A stretch of DNA of 64,000 nt from Caulochytrium protostelioides (lineage: Eukaryota; Chytridiomycota; Caulochytriomycetes; Caulochytriales; Caulochytriaceae), in assembly GCA_003615045.1 (NCBI GenBank), contig ML014212.1:1-64000 (forward strand), read 5' to 3'. Positions 22,901 through 32,961 of this stretch are shown piece by piece. A model generated the notes under the pieces. It saw only the letters and a program-made list of their open reading frames with translations. It did no database searches and was not told where the DNA came from. How positions within the stretch are numbered: position 1 is the stretch's first letter; every line of letters starts with the position of its first letter. The position numbers were made by a program, and so were the translations under genes.

Positions 22901-24118
22901 GTCCCCGCGGCGTCGTCCGCCCCGGCCGCGGCGCCGGCTGCCGCGGTGCCGGCGCCGGCGCCGACCGGCCCGCCCACGTTCAACTTTGGCGCCATCCAGA
23001 CGCCCTTCACGGCCGCAACGCCGGCCGGCGCCGCGGGGATCGCCGCCTTCAGCGCCGCCGCCAAGCCCGACTTCAGCCAGGCGGCGCCCAAGGACCACGT
23101 CTTTGTGTTCAAGCCCCCCGCGGCGGCCGATCCGAGCGCGGCTTCGAAGGCCGATCCGAAGGCCGACGCGCCGGCCGACGCGGATGCCACGAAAAAGGCG
23201 GATGACGCGACGGACCCGTCGAGCCCGGTGACGACGCCGCTGTCGCCCGCCAAGCCCACGACGACGGGCGCGGCGGCCGCGGCGGCCGCGGCGACGACCA
23301 CGACCATGGCGGCCGCGGCGCCGGCGTCGACGCCGGCTTCGACGCCGTTCGCCACAAGCACGCTCGCGAGCGTCGCTAGCCACGCGCCGTCGGCCGGCCT
23401 ATTGCCCGCGACGCCACCGTCCTTCGGCGCTCCGCTGGCCCCCGCCAGCACCAGCGCCAGCGCCACGACGCCGGCCACGGCGGCGACCGGATTCTCGGCG
23501 TTCGCCGCGCCCAGCACGCCCTTCGGCGCGTTCGGCGGCGCCGCGCCGTCGTCGGCCGCGACGCCCGCCGCCAGCGGCTTCGCGGGCTTCGGCCGCCCGA
23601 GCGGCTTCGGCCAGGCCGGTGGGATCTCGGCCGCGACGCCCGCCGCCGCCCCTGCGCCTGCGGCCGCGCCGCCCGCCGCCGGGTTCAGCGGCTTCGGCCG
23701 GCTGAGCACCGCCGGCACGAGCCACCCGCCGCCGCCGGCCGTCGGCACCGGGTTCGGCGCGCCCGCGTTCGGCGGGTTCCGCGGGTTCGGCAGCGCGGCC
23801 GCGACGACAACGCTCGCGACGACGACGCCCGCAACGACAACGCCCGCAACGACAACGCTCGCGACGACGACGCCCGCGTTCGACCCGGCGCGGCTCGCGC
23901 TCAGCGGGACGTTCGGCGCGCCGCGGCCGCCGTCGGCGCCCGCGTCAGCGAGCACGACGGCCGCATCGACGGCCGCATCGACGCCCGCGGCGCCGACGGC
24001 GAGCGGCGTGCCGCCCTTCGGCCCGGGCGTGTTCGGCACGGCGTTCGGCACCGGCACGGCCGGGTTCGCGCTGCGCGGCGCGCCGTCGCACGGCGGGTTC
24101 CCGCCCTCGGGAGCGTAA
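19943..24118 (+). CDS. FG-repeat nucleoporin
   Basis: One uninterrupted 1,391-residue frame. From roughly residue 550 on, it is built of FG-type repeats in Ala/Thr/Pro/Ser spacers: FSFK, YDFGPPL, FDFGQPL, FGGFNPS, AFSFAAS, TFNFGAI, then many GFG, FGGF and GFGRPSGFG units near the end. This composition and motif spacing define FG nucleoporins, which line the nuclear pore and bind transport receptors. The N-terminus MDYVRRLASSVSRSAG can form an amphipathic helix, as at the start of Nup1/Nup60/Nup153-type basket proteins, so I lean to that group; no autoproteolytic Nup98 domain is seen. There is an eight-His run near residue 105 and an acidic stretch (DADVDADETVDDAETDVDE) near 760. Exact orthology cannot be fixed by eye. 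NTF2, which binds FG repeats, lies 38 kb downstream. Confidence 0.8.
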   Translation: MVPMDYVRRLASSVSRSAGLAAPPAPPPRRPGPYERPSAAAAAAASVARRRRRHDPDPDPDPDAHDAHATAAAPSMSFLERIAAGLMTPRAAPPAPAQRRRHHHHHHHHHSRHDRGGDVDMTMVDHEDARAPPRPVRPSPGGAELDDPHTWYGDETAARGSGGARARPSDAPTHDRAAAGARPVPHHVPAAALPARVPASASASASASAPTSAPAPAAFLPLFAPARSFPLAAALQPPAPPTPPAPPTFQPLTAPLDPATLRAHPFQYFGPGFDATSTSAPYVVHRRGYRRPATKLRPALLRRPDAPDAASPAVPSRARRFATDAVNPYEAPAAATATAAASAASARARKPHAYQSGAAQAIVAGLDDDDEAVDDEHDGRGDAGVTRADASARSTTRDDPAFVTRIAADAPNPYGEPDRVPQPVTAVAPTGMTIETKMRELRRAMTQAQAMRGTAAAQARLAPPAATPARPAAAASPALSQPPPARTMPATTAPAAPKPASLTKPMVPSPLNPAGNAPARPSAAAAAASAPAASASAPAPFSFKLPSVSMAATAASAAPASAPSASRPAATLSAPSFALSSKPPATTAPAAAPAAAAAPGVPAKPPAPVSLGMTPAAPPSTTPLAPTTPRAAYDFGPPLTPPEAGSPAHRAARAVPVTSLRAFDFGQPLKRLAATAPQGRPTPTPAPAPVSAASGADPRPPLWSRSSQAALAGSPTKRPAPVADDAVDMDDAAPEADDEAAAMDADPQEEDADVDADETVDDAETDVDEIETIEDEDAEQTKRDAALSRSVLPSITLTHNPFKKLAAAPAQPMSTSAFAATTAASAPTTATTTTTTTSAPTFGGFNPSAFAPKAVTTAPAAGPSPAAFSFAASTTPPAASAPLTFSFAKPSSTAASAAAPPASTPSVSTTPSAPTFSFSAFSTTPASAPAASAASTASQPAASSPFARPATTAAVAVAPSVTSVPATARSPSPTRPKSPPPPAATAVPAASSAPAAAPAAAVPAPAPTGPPTFNFGAIQTPFTAATPAGAAGIAAFSAAAKPDFSQAAPKDHVFVFKPPAAADPSAASKADPKADAPADADATKKADDATDPSSPVTTPLSPAKPTTTGAAAAAAAATTTTMAAAAPASTPASTPFATSTLASVASHAPSAGLLPATPPSFGAPLAPASTSASATTPATAATGFSAFAAPSTPFGAFGGAAPSSAATPAASGFAGFGRPSGFGQAGGISAATPAAAPAPAAAPPAAGFSGFGRLSTAGTSHPPPPAVGTGFGAPAFGGFRGFGSAAATTTLATTTPATTTPATTTLATTTPAFDPARLALSGTFGAPRPPSAPASASTTAASTAASTPAAPTASGVPPFGPGVFGTAFGTGTAGFALRGAPSHGGFPPSGA

Positions 24119-24333
24119 CCTCTGCTCCCCCGCGGGCCTTGCGGGTCCCCTCCGGAAGCCGCGCGCGACCCGCCAGACCCGGCTTCGGAGCGAGCTCGAA
24201 CGCCATATATGATGGATTCAATGACATACGAGAGAAAGAGAACGAACTTGAAAAATGAGACGAGAAAAAAAAAAGAAACGGAAAAAGAAATGCAAATCGA
24301 CGGGAACAGAAAAGTGAGACAGGCCGTGATCAC

Positions 24334-26817
24334 CTATTGGGCAATGACGGCCAGCGAGACCCGCGGACCGGCCAAGGTCGTGGTGGCCAGCGTCCCCGGC
24401 GTCGACGCGATGGCCGCCGCAGCAGCCGTGGTCGCCGTCGAGACCAGTGCCGTGGCCGGAGCGTCAGACGTCATCGAGGCCGATGCGGACGACACCGGCG
24501 GGGAGACGGCTGGGTCCGGTGAGGTCCGTGAGGCGAGCGCGGCGGATCCATGGGCAGGGTCATGACCATGGGCCGGGGATGAGCGGCAAGGCGACGGGGA
24601 GGGTGAAGGCACAGCCGGCGTGGTCGGAGGCGTGGCGGCAGCAAAAGGCGGCGCTGTGGCCTGCGTTGGGGCCGCCGAGGACGCCACAGGCCGCAGCGGG
24701 CGCGTGGGCGAGGCCGCGGGCGTCAGCGGGGCATCGGACAACGGCGCGGCCGCCGTCGTGGTCTTCGGTCCCTTCAGCACCGGGAAGTGGGCGTCCGTCC
24801 ACGGAGGCGTCGGCGCCGCAGCAGCTGGCGCGCTCGGCACAACCAGGGCCCCCGTCGGATCGGACGCAGGCGGGGGCGTAGCCATCGTGGCACGGAGGGC
24901 AGCGCCAGCGGCGGGCGCGGCGGGCGTGACACCCACGAGGGCCGTGACGGCTGCCGGCGCCGCCACGACGTCCGTCTTTCCGGATGAAACGACCTCACGT
25001 GTCGTAAAAGCGGCCGTCGTTGTCGTCGTTGTCGTCGTCGTGGCAGCAGGAGCCGTCGTCGACGTCGACGTCGTGGCAGAGGCTGCTGTGGCTGCTGCTG
25101 CGACTGCCGCTTCGGCCTCCGCCGTCGCCGCGGCCATCATGTTCTTGTAGTGCAACATCTCCAGCAGATCATCGCGGGTCAAGGGCGCGACGGGCAGCGG
25201 CACGCGGTCGTAGAGCTCCGCGGGCCAGGTGCCGGCGACCATGACGGTCGGCGCAAAGTCGACACGGTGGCCACGCGCGGCGGAGCGGTGGTGATGGTGG
25301 TGATGGTGGTGACGGTGATGGTGGTGGCGGGGGTGGTGCGCGTGAAGGTGTGCATGATCCGGGAGCGGCGTCTGGCCGGCCGTCGATGCAGAGGTTGATG
25401 CGGAGGTCGATGCGGAGGTCGACGAGGACGAGGTGGAGCACGTGGAGCACGTGGACGCCGACCGCATGGGCTGGCGCAGGGCTGAACGCAGGGGCCGCGG
25501 CGGCGAGGTCGCACACGGCGTGGCGGCCGCCGTTGGCAGCGTGGGGACCGCGTCGCGCGTCGGCGAGACGGCGTTCGGCCTGAGCCCCTCGCTCAGCCCC
25601 GATCGGCAGGGCGATCGCGCCGCGGCGGGTGCGGCCGTCGGAGGCGGGGCAGCGGTGTGCGTGTCGGCCATGGGGGCAGACCGGTCAGCCCGCACTGTCC
25701 GGATGGCTGATGCGCGTGCGGTGGTGATGAGCGGCGACGGCGCAGTGTCGTCCGTGAACGCGAACATGGCGGGCCGCGCAGACATGGCTGCTGCTGGTGC
25801 TACTGGAGCTGCTGCCGATGACGACGACGACGACGACGACGCGGCCTCGGTGGCCCCCGGCAGACCGTGAAGCATCGCCGACGTCGCCGCTGCCGCCGCC
25901 GCTGTCACGGGTGGGTGAGGTCCCAGGACAGACGCACGATCCTTGAAGCGGGCGGATCGCGCACGGAGGGCCGCGGACGACGAGACCGACAGGGTCGGCA
26001 CGGCCACCGGCGGCGTCGTCGCTGCCGTCGTCGTCGTCGTCGTCACCGCAGGCGGAACGATGGACGGGGAATCCCGAGACCCCCGGTAAAGTCCGGGTGG
26101 GACCAGACCGGAGAACGAGGCGGGCGACGGACCGGCCGCCGTGGCAGCCACGGCGAGCGAGGGCGAGGGCGCGAGCTCGGGCAAGGGCAAGGGCGGCCAG
26201 GGGAGACCGAGGCCGGTCGGGTCGAGGTCGTCTCCGTCAGCGCTGCCGCTGGTGCACGGGCCGCCGTACGTGAAGCCGCTGACGGGGGCGCGTTCAGCAT
26301 GCGACGGGGGCGACGGGACGGACGCTTGCGACGCGGCGCTCAGAGGGCTCGTCGCGGCACTCAGAAGACTGCGATCGCTCGCGGTGGGCGAGCCGTAGAG
26401 CGACGAGAGCGGCGAGCCGCACGAGGCGGGCGAGGTGCCCGTCGGCCCCTCCGCAGGCGCGTGTCCATGCGGATGGCCAGGGTGAGCGGCTGGCAACAGC
26501 CGACTCTCGTCGTCGGTGCCCGTGCGCGGCCGCGGGGGCCCCCGGATCATCTGGGAAGCGGTAAGGACACGCCGCGTGGTGGTGCCCGACGCGATCATGA
26601 GCAGGGTGTCCGAGGCGGCGGGGTGCTCTGGCTTGATGGGAGCGCCGGCTACCGCCATCATGGCCACGGCCACACGGGATGGGGTGGCGGTGACAGCGTG
26701 CAGGTCGTGCGCATGTTCACACAGCGGCGCGGCCGCGTCCGGGTGATCGATGGCATGGGTGTAAGCCGTCGGCCCGCCGGACGGCGCGGGACGGGCCTCA
26801 GCCGCTGTGGTGGCCAT
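24334..26817 (-). CDS. Disordered protein with RVDF and YDR motifs
   Basis: This is 827 residues from the ATG at 26817; the frame extends 22 codons further upstream. Most of it is Ala/Ser/Thr/Pro low complexity, including a His-rich run. The one ordered-looking piece is GHRVDFAPTVMVAGTWPAEL, followed by YDRVPLPVAPLTRDDLLEML, encoded at about 25145-25270. RVDF fits the RVxF docking motif for protein phosphatase 1. The combination of a short beta-like segment with T(W)PxxxYDR recurs, as I recall, in several poorly described fungal proteins. A phosphatase-1 targeting role is an inference from that motif alone. The gene is convergent with the nucleoporin (215 bases between stops). I would not assign a gene name. 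Confidence 0.55.
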   Translation of the reverse strand: MATTAAEARPAPSGGPTAYTHAIDHPDAAAPLCEHAHDLHAVTATPSRVAVAMMAVAGAPIKPEHPAASDTLLMIASGTTTRRVLTASQMIRGPPRPRTGTDDESRLLPAAHPGHPHGHAPAEGPTGTSPASCGSPLSSLYGSPTASDRSLLSAATSPLSAASQASVPSPPSHAERAPVSGFTYGGPCTSGSADGDDLDPTGLGLPWPPLPLPELAPSPSLAVAATAAGPSPASFSGLVPPGLYRGSRDSPSIVPPAVTTTTTTAATTPPVAVPTLSVSSSAALRARSARFKDRASVLGPHPPVTAAAAAATSAMLHGLPGATEAASSSSSSSSAAAPVAPAAAMSARPAMFAFTDDTAPSPLITTARASAIRTVRADRSAPMADTHTAAPPPTAAPAAARSPCRSGLSEGLRPNAVSPTRDAVPTLPTAAATPCATSPPRPLRSALRQPMRSASTCSTCSTSSSSTSASTSASTSASTAGQTPLPDHAHLHAHHPRHHHHRHHHHHHHHRSAARGHRVDFAPTVMVAGTWPAELYDRVPLPVAPLTRDDLLEMLHYKNMMAAATAEAEAAVAAAATAASATTSTSTTAPAATTTTTTTTTAAFTTREVVSSGKTDVVAAPAAVTALVGVTPAAPAAGAALRATMATPPPASDPTGALVVPSAPAAAAPTPPWTDAHFPVLKGPKTTTAAAPLSDAPLTPAASPTRPLRPVASSAAPTQATAPPFAAATPPTTPAVPSPSPSPCRSSPAHGHDPAHGSAALASRTSPDPAVSPPVSSASASMTSDAPATALVSTATTAAAAAIASTPGTLATTTLAGPRVSLAVIAQ

Positions 26818-29764
26818 GAGTGGCGCCGCAATAGCAAGAGAGAAAGCGGACCGTCGAGCTTCTCCTCCAATGGCCCTCCACAACGAGGATCCACCACCTG
26901 AACGATCGATCGATGGCTCTGATTGCTTTTTTTTTTCGGCTTGCCGGACGGATCACGATGTCGGACCCGACCCGACGGATGTTTCAGGCAATAGGCAATC
27001 GGCAAGGTGCGGCGGGATCGGCGCCCTCACCGCCTGGGTCTACGGTGAAGAAGAAAATAAAAGCGGAAGAGGCGATGGGGGGCACTTCACCCGACCGGGC
27101 CCAAAACCTTGGCGAAGGCGTTGCAAGGGTTCGAAAAGGGTTGAAAAGGGTTGAAAAGGGTCGACAGGGACGACAGGGTCACGTGTTGCAGAACGATCGA
27201 TCAGCATCAAAAACTCGGTGGGTGATGCGATGCGACGCCGTGTCGTGCCGTGCCGTGCGTGGGCGAAGCGGCAGCGACCGCCAAACAATGACTGATCCGC
27301 AGATCGATGGCTTCGGTGGCGGGTGATCGGTCACGTGCTGAAGGACACGCCGGGGGAGCGGGGGCAGGAAGATGAAACGCTGGAGCGATGGCCGATCCGC
27401 GCGAGGTGAACGAAAGGACGGCCTGTCGCGTCGCGTCGCGTCGCGTTGCGTCGCGTCGCGTTCAGTGCAGTCGAGGGGAGCCCCGCCAGGACGATCGATC
27501 AGTGGCTTCGCGACGCCCCAGCGGCTCTATACTGCCGACGGGGGAGGAACCCAGGCCAGCAGCGGCGGGGGCCCGCAGGGGGGGGCTCGTCCGCCGACCG
27601 GTCGTGGTCCGTGTGGGGCGCGGGTCCAGCCGGCCGGCCGCGCTTGCCGTGGGCCTCGTCGACCGGGAGCGGGTCGCCCAGGGGCGTGTGCAACCGTCGC
27701 GGCCGGTCGACTCGCGTGTGCTGCTGAGCCACCTCGCGGGGGCCCACAGGCGAGGCGGCCGGGGGGGACGGCCGGTCGGGGCCCCTGTGCCGCGTGCCGC
27801 GTGGGCCGTCCACCGACTCGGAGGGGGAGCCGCGAAGGCGCCCCTGGAGGGAGTGCTGGCGCCTGCTGCCGCTCGGGAACGTCCCGGCGGGCGCCGTGGG
27901 GATCCGGTCGACCGCCGTGTGGCTGCAAAGCCACGCGAAGCGGCGACGGCGGTGAGCGATCCGGGTGAAAGCGGCGCGGGCGCGTGCAAGCGGCGGCGGC
28001 GGCGGCGGCCAGTCAAAACACGTGTCAACGCGTCAATCGCGGCGGTCGCGGTCGCGGTCGCGCGACACGGCGACGCGCAGGGTTTCGGACACCGCCGCCG
28101 TCGCAACCGCCGGCCGGTGGAGACGGAGCGGCCGGTCGCCGTGTGGTGCTGCGCCACGCAGGCCCGCCAGCGGCGGCGCTCCAGCGGCGGCCCGAGCGTC
28201 CGGGTGCGGCCAAGTGCGGCCGGCGGGGGCGTCGATGGGTCGCGTGGCTTTGACGCGCGTGGGTGTCCTCGGCGTCGTCGATGGGCTCTGGATTGGCTGG
28301 CGGTATCAGAGGAGTCGGTCGTGTCGGAGCTCGCGGAGAGGTCGGAGGGGGCCTCGGAGATGGCCTTGGAGATGGCCTTGGAAATGGCCTCGGAGATGGC
28401 GTCGTGACGGTCGTAGGCGTCGGGCCAAAGGGTGGCACTCGGGGATATCGGGGGAGACGCTTTCGACGAAGGCACGTGATGACCGATCGGACAGCGCGCA
28501 CGGAACCACACTCAACCGTCCAGGCGTGAGGAGGCACACGGTGTTTCGTGCGCAAGGAACGGCGTCATGCCATCGGAATGATCAAAGCGACGACGCGCCG
28601 TGGTCCACCCGGGTGATGGGCCTGGGCGCCCACCATCATCACGGTTCCTGCGTCGGGTGTCCCCCCATACTCGGCTCGACAGCGCTGAACGGAGCAAAGC
28701 GGAGCTGTCCTCGGCGGTCCTCGGCCCCATGCCGCGCCGGACGCCGACGATTCCTCGTGGAGGACGAACGGCCTGGTGTGGGGTGGACCGGTCCGTCGTC
28801 GCATGAGGGCCATGGGGGCCGGACGCGTTGACATCCGGATCCGAGACAGCCACATGCCGCCATTGATGACCGTGTCAAAGTCCATCTCGAGGGCGATGTC
28901 GAGGTCCGGTCCTCGTCCATGCCGACTGGCGATGTCGGCCAGGCCATACCCATCGCCGATGCTGGATGCGCGGAGGGAAGCCGGTGGCAGCCGAGGGGAG
29001 CCCGGGGGAGCCGGTCGACCAGCCCGGCCCCTAGGCTGTCTGCATGACCCCGTGTCACGCGACCGCCAGGCCCTACGGCGCGCCATGGACGGCGCAGAGG
29101 AACGCGGGAGCCCGAAGGCCGCTCGCCGAAGGCAGCTGCAGCATTCGTCTCTGGGGGCCGGCGGTCTGCCACCTCGCCTGCCGCCATCCACGGCTCATCA
29201 TCGTCATCATCATCATCATCATCGCCCGCCTTCCGGCGGTCATCATCCGCTCACGTGCCCTCGAAGTCGCCCGAGGCACGCGGCAACGGTGGGTGACGCG
29301 AGTCACCGCACACAGCAAGACCGGCCGCCTCGGCCACCTCGGCCATCTCTGCCACCTCGGCTATCTCGGCCATCTCTCTCGCTGGCGTTGGCGCAATATT
29401 TTGTTCTTTTTTTTTTTTTGGCGGGGCGGGGGGCGCCGGAGGCGCCAGGGGTGGAGGGTCCCCAACCCATGGTAGCACGGGGATGGGGATGCCTGCCGCG
29501 GCGAAGCGCGGTGGCGGACCACCCTGGCATTTCAGACGCCGGCGGTATCAGCCTCTTCAGGCGTTATCACCAGCATGAGCCATCGCCTCGATGCGAAGCG
29601 CGCTCCCCACGGGCCATGCGGGACGCCGCCGCGAGCCGTCCATGGAGACAAGCGACAGAGCCCTCATCAGCGGGATCCCGACGATACGACGGCTGGCGAT
29701 GCCCTACGGCCACCACGTTGGCATGCGTTCGGTTCACAACGGAGTCGTGCAAAAAATAAAATTA
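26818..29764. other. 3-kb stretch without a supported gene
   Basis: Overlapping Arg/Gly/Pro-rich frames on both strands, none with motifs. It includes a 10-bp tandem repeat (GTTGAAAAGG, about four copies with the first diverged) at 27128-27163, CGCGT pentamers at 27428-27465 and a 12-bp repeat at 28356-28400. A T-run at 29406-29420 precedes the drop in GC that marks the accessory island. Confidence 0.4.
28356..28400. repeat. 12-bp tandem repeat, about 3.7 copies
   Basis: The unit GGAGATGGCCTT is repeated with point changes. On the minus strand it would read as repeated Ser-Glu-Ala-Ile and Ser-Lys-Ala-Ile, but I see no gene there. Confidence 0.8.
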
Positions 29765-29964
29765 AATGAAACGAGCAGCGCTATCATCTATTCAGCGGCT
29801 CTGCATGTAGCCGTGGTTGATCAACCGGGCGGAAAGCACGTCATGCTCCGCAGTCGTCCAATGGGATTTCTGAAGAGCAATCTTGCAGCACATTTCGCCA
29901 GGGACATCCCATGGATCCTCTTGCCGATCTGCTCGGCCCCGCGACGCGGCACCACACAGCAGCA

Positions 29965-30010
29965 ACACAGGCCTGACCGGTGGGGCCAGGCAGCGTCGAA
30001 TGTTTGGCGG
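29965..30010 (-). mobile_element. Short Fanzor-like 3' remnant
   Basis: On the minus strand these bases read NIRRCLAPPVRP, clearly related to NIRRCLALPARP at the RuvC-III end of the relics at 32.1 and 42.5 kb. The DNA block GGCCAGGCAGCGTCGAATGTT also resembles those copies. Only some 46 bases are recognisable, so this is a scrap. Confidence 0.45.
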
Positions 30011-30501
30011 CATCAGCAGCAGCGGCAGCAAGTCGACGTCGCCCGCGTGTTCGGCGCTCGTGAAGCGGACCTCGAGCGCATCGTCATCCGCATCCGCCAC
30101 GACGATGGGCAGCAGCGCCGCCACCTTGCAGAACCGCGCGGCGAGATGCTCTGGATGTAAAGATAGATTTTGCGATAGGGATAAAGAGGCTTTCCCGTGA
30201 GATCACCTGACACAGATACGACATCTCCCTAGCCTCGGCCCCCGGGAGGATCCCTCCAAGCGGCAGTCCGCATGAGGATGAGCACCGGATGCGCTTGCCG
30301 ACCACGAGCTGCAACAGATCTTGCCTTATTCTTCAAAGTGAAAGCCGGTTTGCCGGGCGCAGAACTGCCAGCCATTTGCAGCAAAGTGGGGGGAAGACCA
30401 ATCCGACCCGTCTCCAGCTTTTTTCGCCCACATGGCAGTGGCGGCTTGCCCCACTTCGTTGATATACATCTCTACCTGGTACTGAATATGCTTGAGCAGC
30501 T

Positions 30502-30961
30502 TTAATCGAATCGAGATTCGAATGGCGGCGACATGTCCTCGGATAAAAGATTCTTAAATGCTTCTGCTCTCAATCTTTTCTCGTCACCAGTCTCCTGGGT
30601 TCCTTTCGATAGATACTTGTCCATGTCCTGCTCTGGAACCCTGAAATATTGCAAGATGATTTTGACAGCTTCCGGGTGCTGCGCGTCATTCAGAAAAGTG
30701 AATTTTCCAGGGTGCCTTTGCCAATTCGGCATCGTTCCCTTTTCTTGTCTGTTGTAAAAGAAGTTGTAAAAGAAACACGGCGGCTTGGTAGTGATGCAGC
30801 TGCTGCATTCTGGGATTGTCCTTGTTCAGTCGAAGTGCGGCTTTCAGATGATCTGTGTGAAGCATGTAGCGGACAAGCAGCAGGCGTACAGCTAAGGCTG
30901 GATGCCTGCCTACCGCGGCAGGCATCCCGCCATAACGTGCAACGTGCGTGGGTCCAAGCAA
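30502..30961 (-). pseudogene. Unrecognised broken frame in low-GC DNA
   Basis: Two overlapping minus-strand frames have ordinary, non-repetitive amino-acid composition. The upstream one contains RMQQLHHYQAAVFLLQLLLQ and the downstream one HPEAVKIILQYFRVPEQDMD and then ends at 30502. They overlap at about 30690-30730 and look like one protein in two reading frames, so this is probably a decayed gene, or a gene with an intron I cannot place. I do not recognise a family. It lies between Fanzor-like scraps in the accessory island. Confidence 0.4.
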
Positions 30962-31269
30962 ACGTCGTTGGCCGGTCCGTTTTCGGCGGAATTTTGTATT
31001 CCTTTCTCCAGCGACAGGCCCCTCGTTTGTCTCGATTCGTCCCCTCCATTTTTCCGAAGGGGTTCACCACGTATCCCATATATACGCTGCGAACGCAGGG
31101 GACGTTCGCGACACGCCCAAGAGCAGCAAAGTCAAGCGGGTTCGAGACAGAAAAGGCCTTCGACGACGAACGAGCCCCAAACCACACGCCCGTCTCGCTG
31201 AGGAACGGTTGAACGCCGGTTTTGCCCTCGCGCCCCGCTTTCTCGGACGGATAGTAAGTGTGCAACTGT

Positions 31270-31400
31270 GCAACTGTGCCTGCGGCGCTCTGCCGCATCC
31301 GGGGGGCAAGCCAAGTTGCAGTCCACGATCAGCGAGCGCATCCTATGCTCTACCGACGATCTGGGAGGACCCCCTGGGAGCACCTAGGAGGGTCTATGCT
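31270..31400 (+). mobile_element. Diverged 3' end of a Fanzor-like element
   Basis: It is similar to 32805-32935: GCCGCATCC...GTTGCAGTCCACGATC against GCCGCAACC...GTTGCAGCCCGAGATC, then CCGACGAT in both, then CCTGGGAGCACCTAGGAGG against CCTGGGGGGCACCTCGGAGG. The preserved part covers the last codons and the 3' flank of the element; nothing of the catalytic region is recognisable. Confidence 0.45.
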
Positions 31401-32069
31401 GTCCGTGTCGCATAAAAATAGCTTATATAATACAGCGGCAAGCGGCGGATAGGCCGCGAAACAAATGGATGAGGTGACAATGTTGGAAAAAGAAGCGAGG
31501 TAGACAAACAAAGCGAGTCAATCAGGACAAAGTCCACTAGGCCGAAAATGAAGATGCGCCGCGGCACGACCCTGCTCAGCGATATCTCGGTCGAGACACG
31601 CTCGCGGAAGGTCATGACGTGCCGCGCGCCCAATCTCGAGTCCCATGGCTTTGCTTGCCAGCAGTGTCGACGAACGGTTCTCTTCCAGTCTCTCCGCCAC
31701 GCAAAGAGCTCCGATAGCAGGCGCATCCCCCGAGGGGCCCGCGTTTCCCTGGAAATGCGTCCGCATGCGACGGCGACGGCCAGCGTCAAAAGGTCATCGT
31801 TGGGCGTGTCGCCGTCGACATCGCCTGCTGTTGCCGGTCGTCAAGAAGGACATCCTCAGGGCCGCCGCGGTGCCGCCGCCGGCGAGTGCGGATTAGACGC
31901 GACACCCTGCGGACGCGAGGTTGCGCCGGGGCTATGGGCGTTGTCGCCGTTCCCGTGGGTCCGAAGCGGTCGGGATGGCGACGGAAGGGAGCCGTCGAAG
32001 TCACTGCTGGTTCGCGCGGTGAGGACGCCGTGCAGGCTAAACGGCATTCTGTCTCTTCTTGAGAGAGGG
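31401..32069. other. Island sequence, no gene seen
   Basis: Mixed composition, with no supported frame. It may include further decayed sequence of the relic that follows, since a complete element of this type would extend upstream, but I cannot align it. Confidence 0.35.
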
Positions 32070-32935
32070 CAGAATGCACAGCGAGTGGTGCACTCTTCGA
32101 GCTTTCGAGGATTCGATGCAGCAGCGTCTATCGATCACCCAGCAAAGAGAGCGTCCCGCCATGCGCGTTCTGCGCGCGCCATCAACTTCAGGAGGTGTGG
32201 CTCGCCACGTACGAACCGCTGTGGGCGAAGCTTTTGAAACCGCGCTGGGCACGTCAGCGCCTGCGGTTATACAGCGGCAAGCCGTGCGTGTTTGCCCAGT
32301 TCGTGAACCGCGTTGCCAAGGGGGCGGCCACGGAGATGAAGCCCGTGGTCGCTGATATGGTGATCGCCTATGGGGCTTCGAAGTGTGCCCCCCGGCGGTA
32401 GAGGCGAGATCTCGGTTCCAACCGCTCGCGCGTACATGCGCCCAGTAGTTCCGCACGGTCCTGGTCGACGCGTTCCGGACGACCCAGATGCATACTGAGA
32501 CGTACGAGATCCGGACCAAGGTGAACCCCCGGGACCCGACGAAGGTGCGGACCGCTCGCACGTCCTGGGCGGGTGCCCGCTCGACAGAACCGACGCGAGT
32601 CAACCCGGTCCGCAAGGCTCCGGTGTATGGTCAGACGCGTGTGGTCCTGAAACCCGGGCAACGGGGGCGCCAGGGAACCGTGGTTCGAGGGTTGCTGTGG
32701 TATGAAGCCACCAACGGCAAGTTGGTGAACTTGAACCGCGACCTCAAAGCCGTGTTGAACATCCGACGCTGCCTGGCCTTACCCGCCAGACCGGATGCGT
32801 TGTGCCGCAACCCAAAGCAAACCAGGTTGCAGCCCGAGATCGGCAAGCTTATCCGACGATGAACCCAATGTGTGGCTGCCTCGGTGGGGGATCCCTGGGG
32901 GGCACCTCGGAGGATGGTGCGCGCGTTAGATGCCA
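32070..32935 (+). mobile_element. Fanzor-like (eukaryotic TnpB) relic, C-terminal half
   Basis: Fanzors are RNA-guided RuvC nucleases carried by eukaryotic DNA transposons and some large viruses. Here EVWLATYEPLWAKLLKPRWA, then VADMVIAYGASKCAP, then VLVDAFRTTQMH, then GLLWYEATNGKLVNLNRD and LKAVLNIRR follow the family order: insert helices, the YGxxxF region, RuvC-II/zinc ribbon and the RuvC-III motif with its Asp. The N-terminal half, including RuvC-I, is not recognisable. The normal RuvC-II pattern is V(D/E)EFRTS; here it is VDAFRTT, and the zinc-ribbon Cys are missing. The last part (32488-32862) is an open frame of 124 codons. Its 3' flank CTGGGGGGCACC is shared with the 42.5-kb copy. Family assignment is from motif order only. 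Confidence 0.62.
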
Positions 32936-32961
32936 GACCTATATATATATATACGACCACG

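Noticed and set aside
22183-24333. 716-codon minus-strand frame opposite the nucleoporin
   Set aside because: The nucleoporin's repetitive Ala/Thr codons leave the reverse strand free of stops; the frame has no FG or other motif of its own.
27388-28511. Long opposing frames at 27.4-28.5 kb
   Set aside because: Arg/Gly/Pro/Ala noise on both strands, including tandem repeats; no conserved feature.
29800-29930. Minus-strand HWTTAEHDVLSARLINHGYM as a possible Myb-like helix
   Set aside because: Only one Trp and no second helix pair; too short to support a Myb/SANT call.
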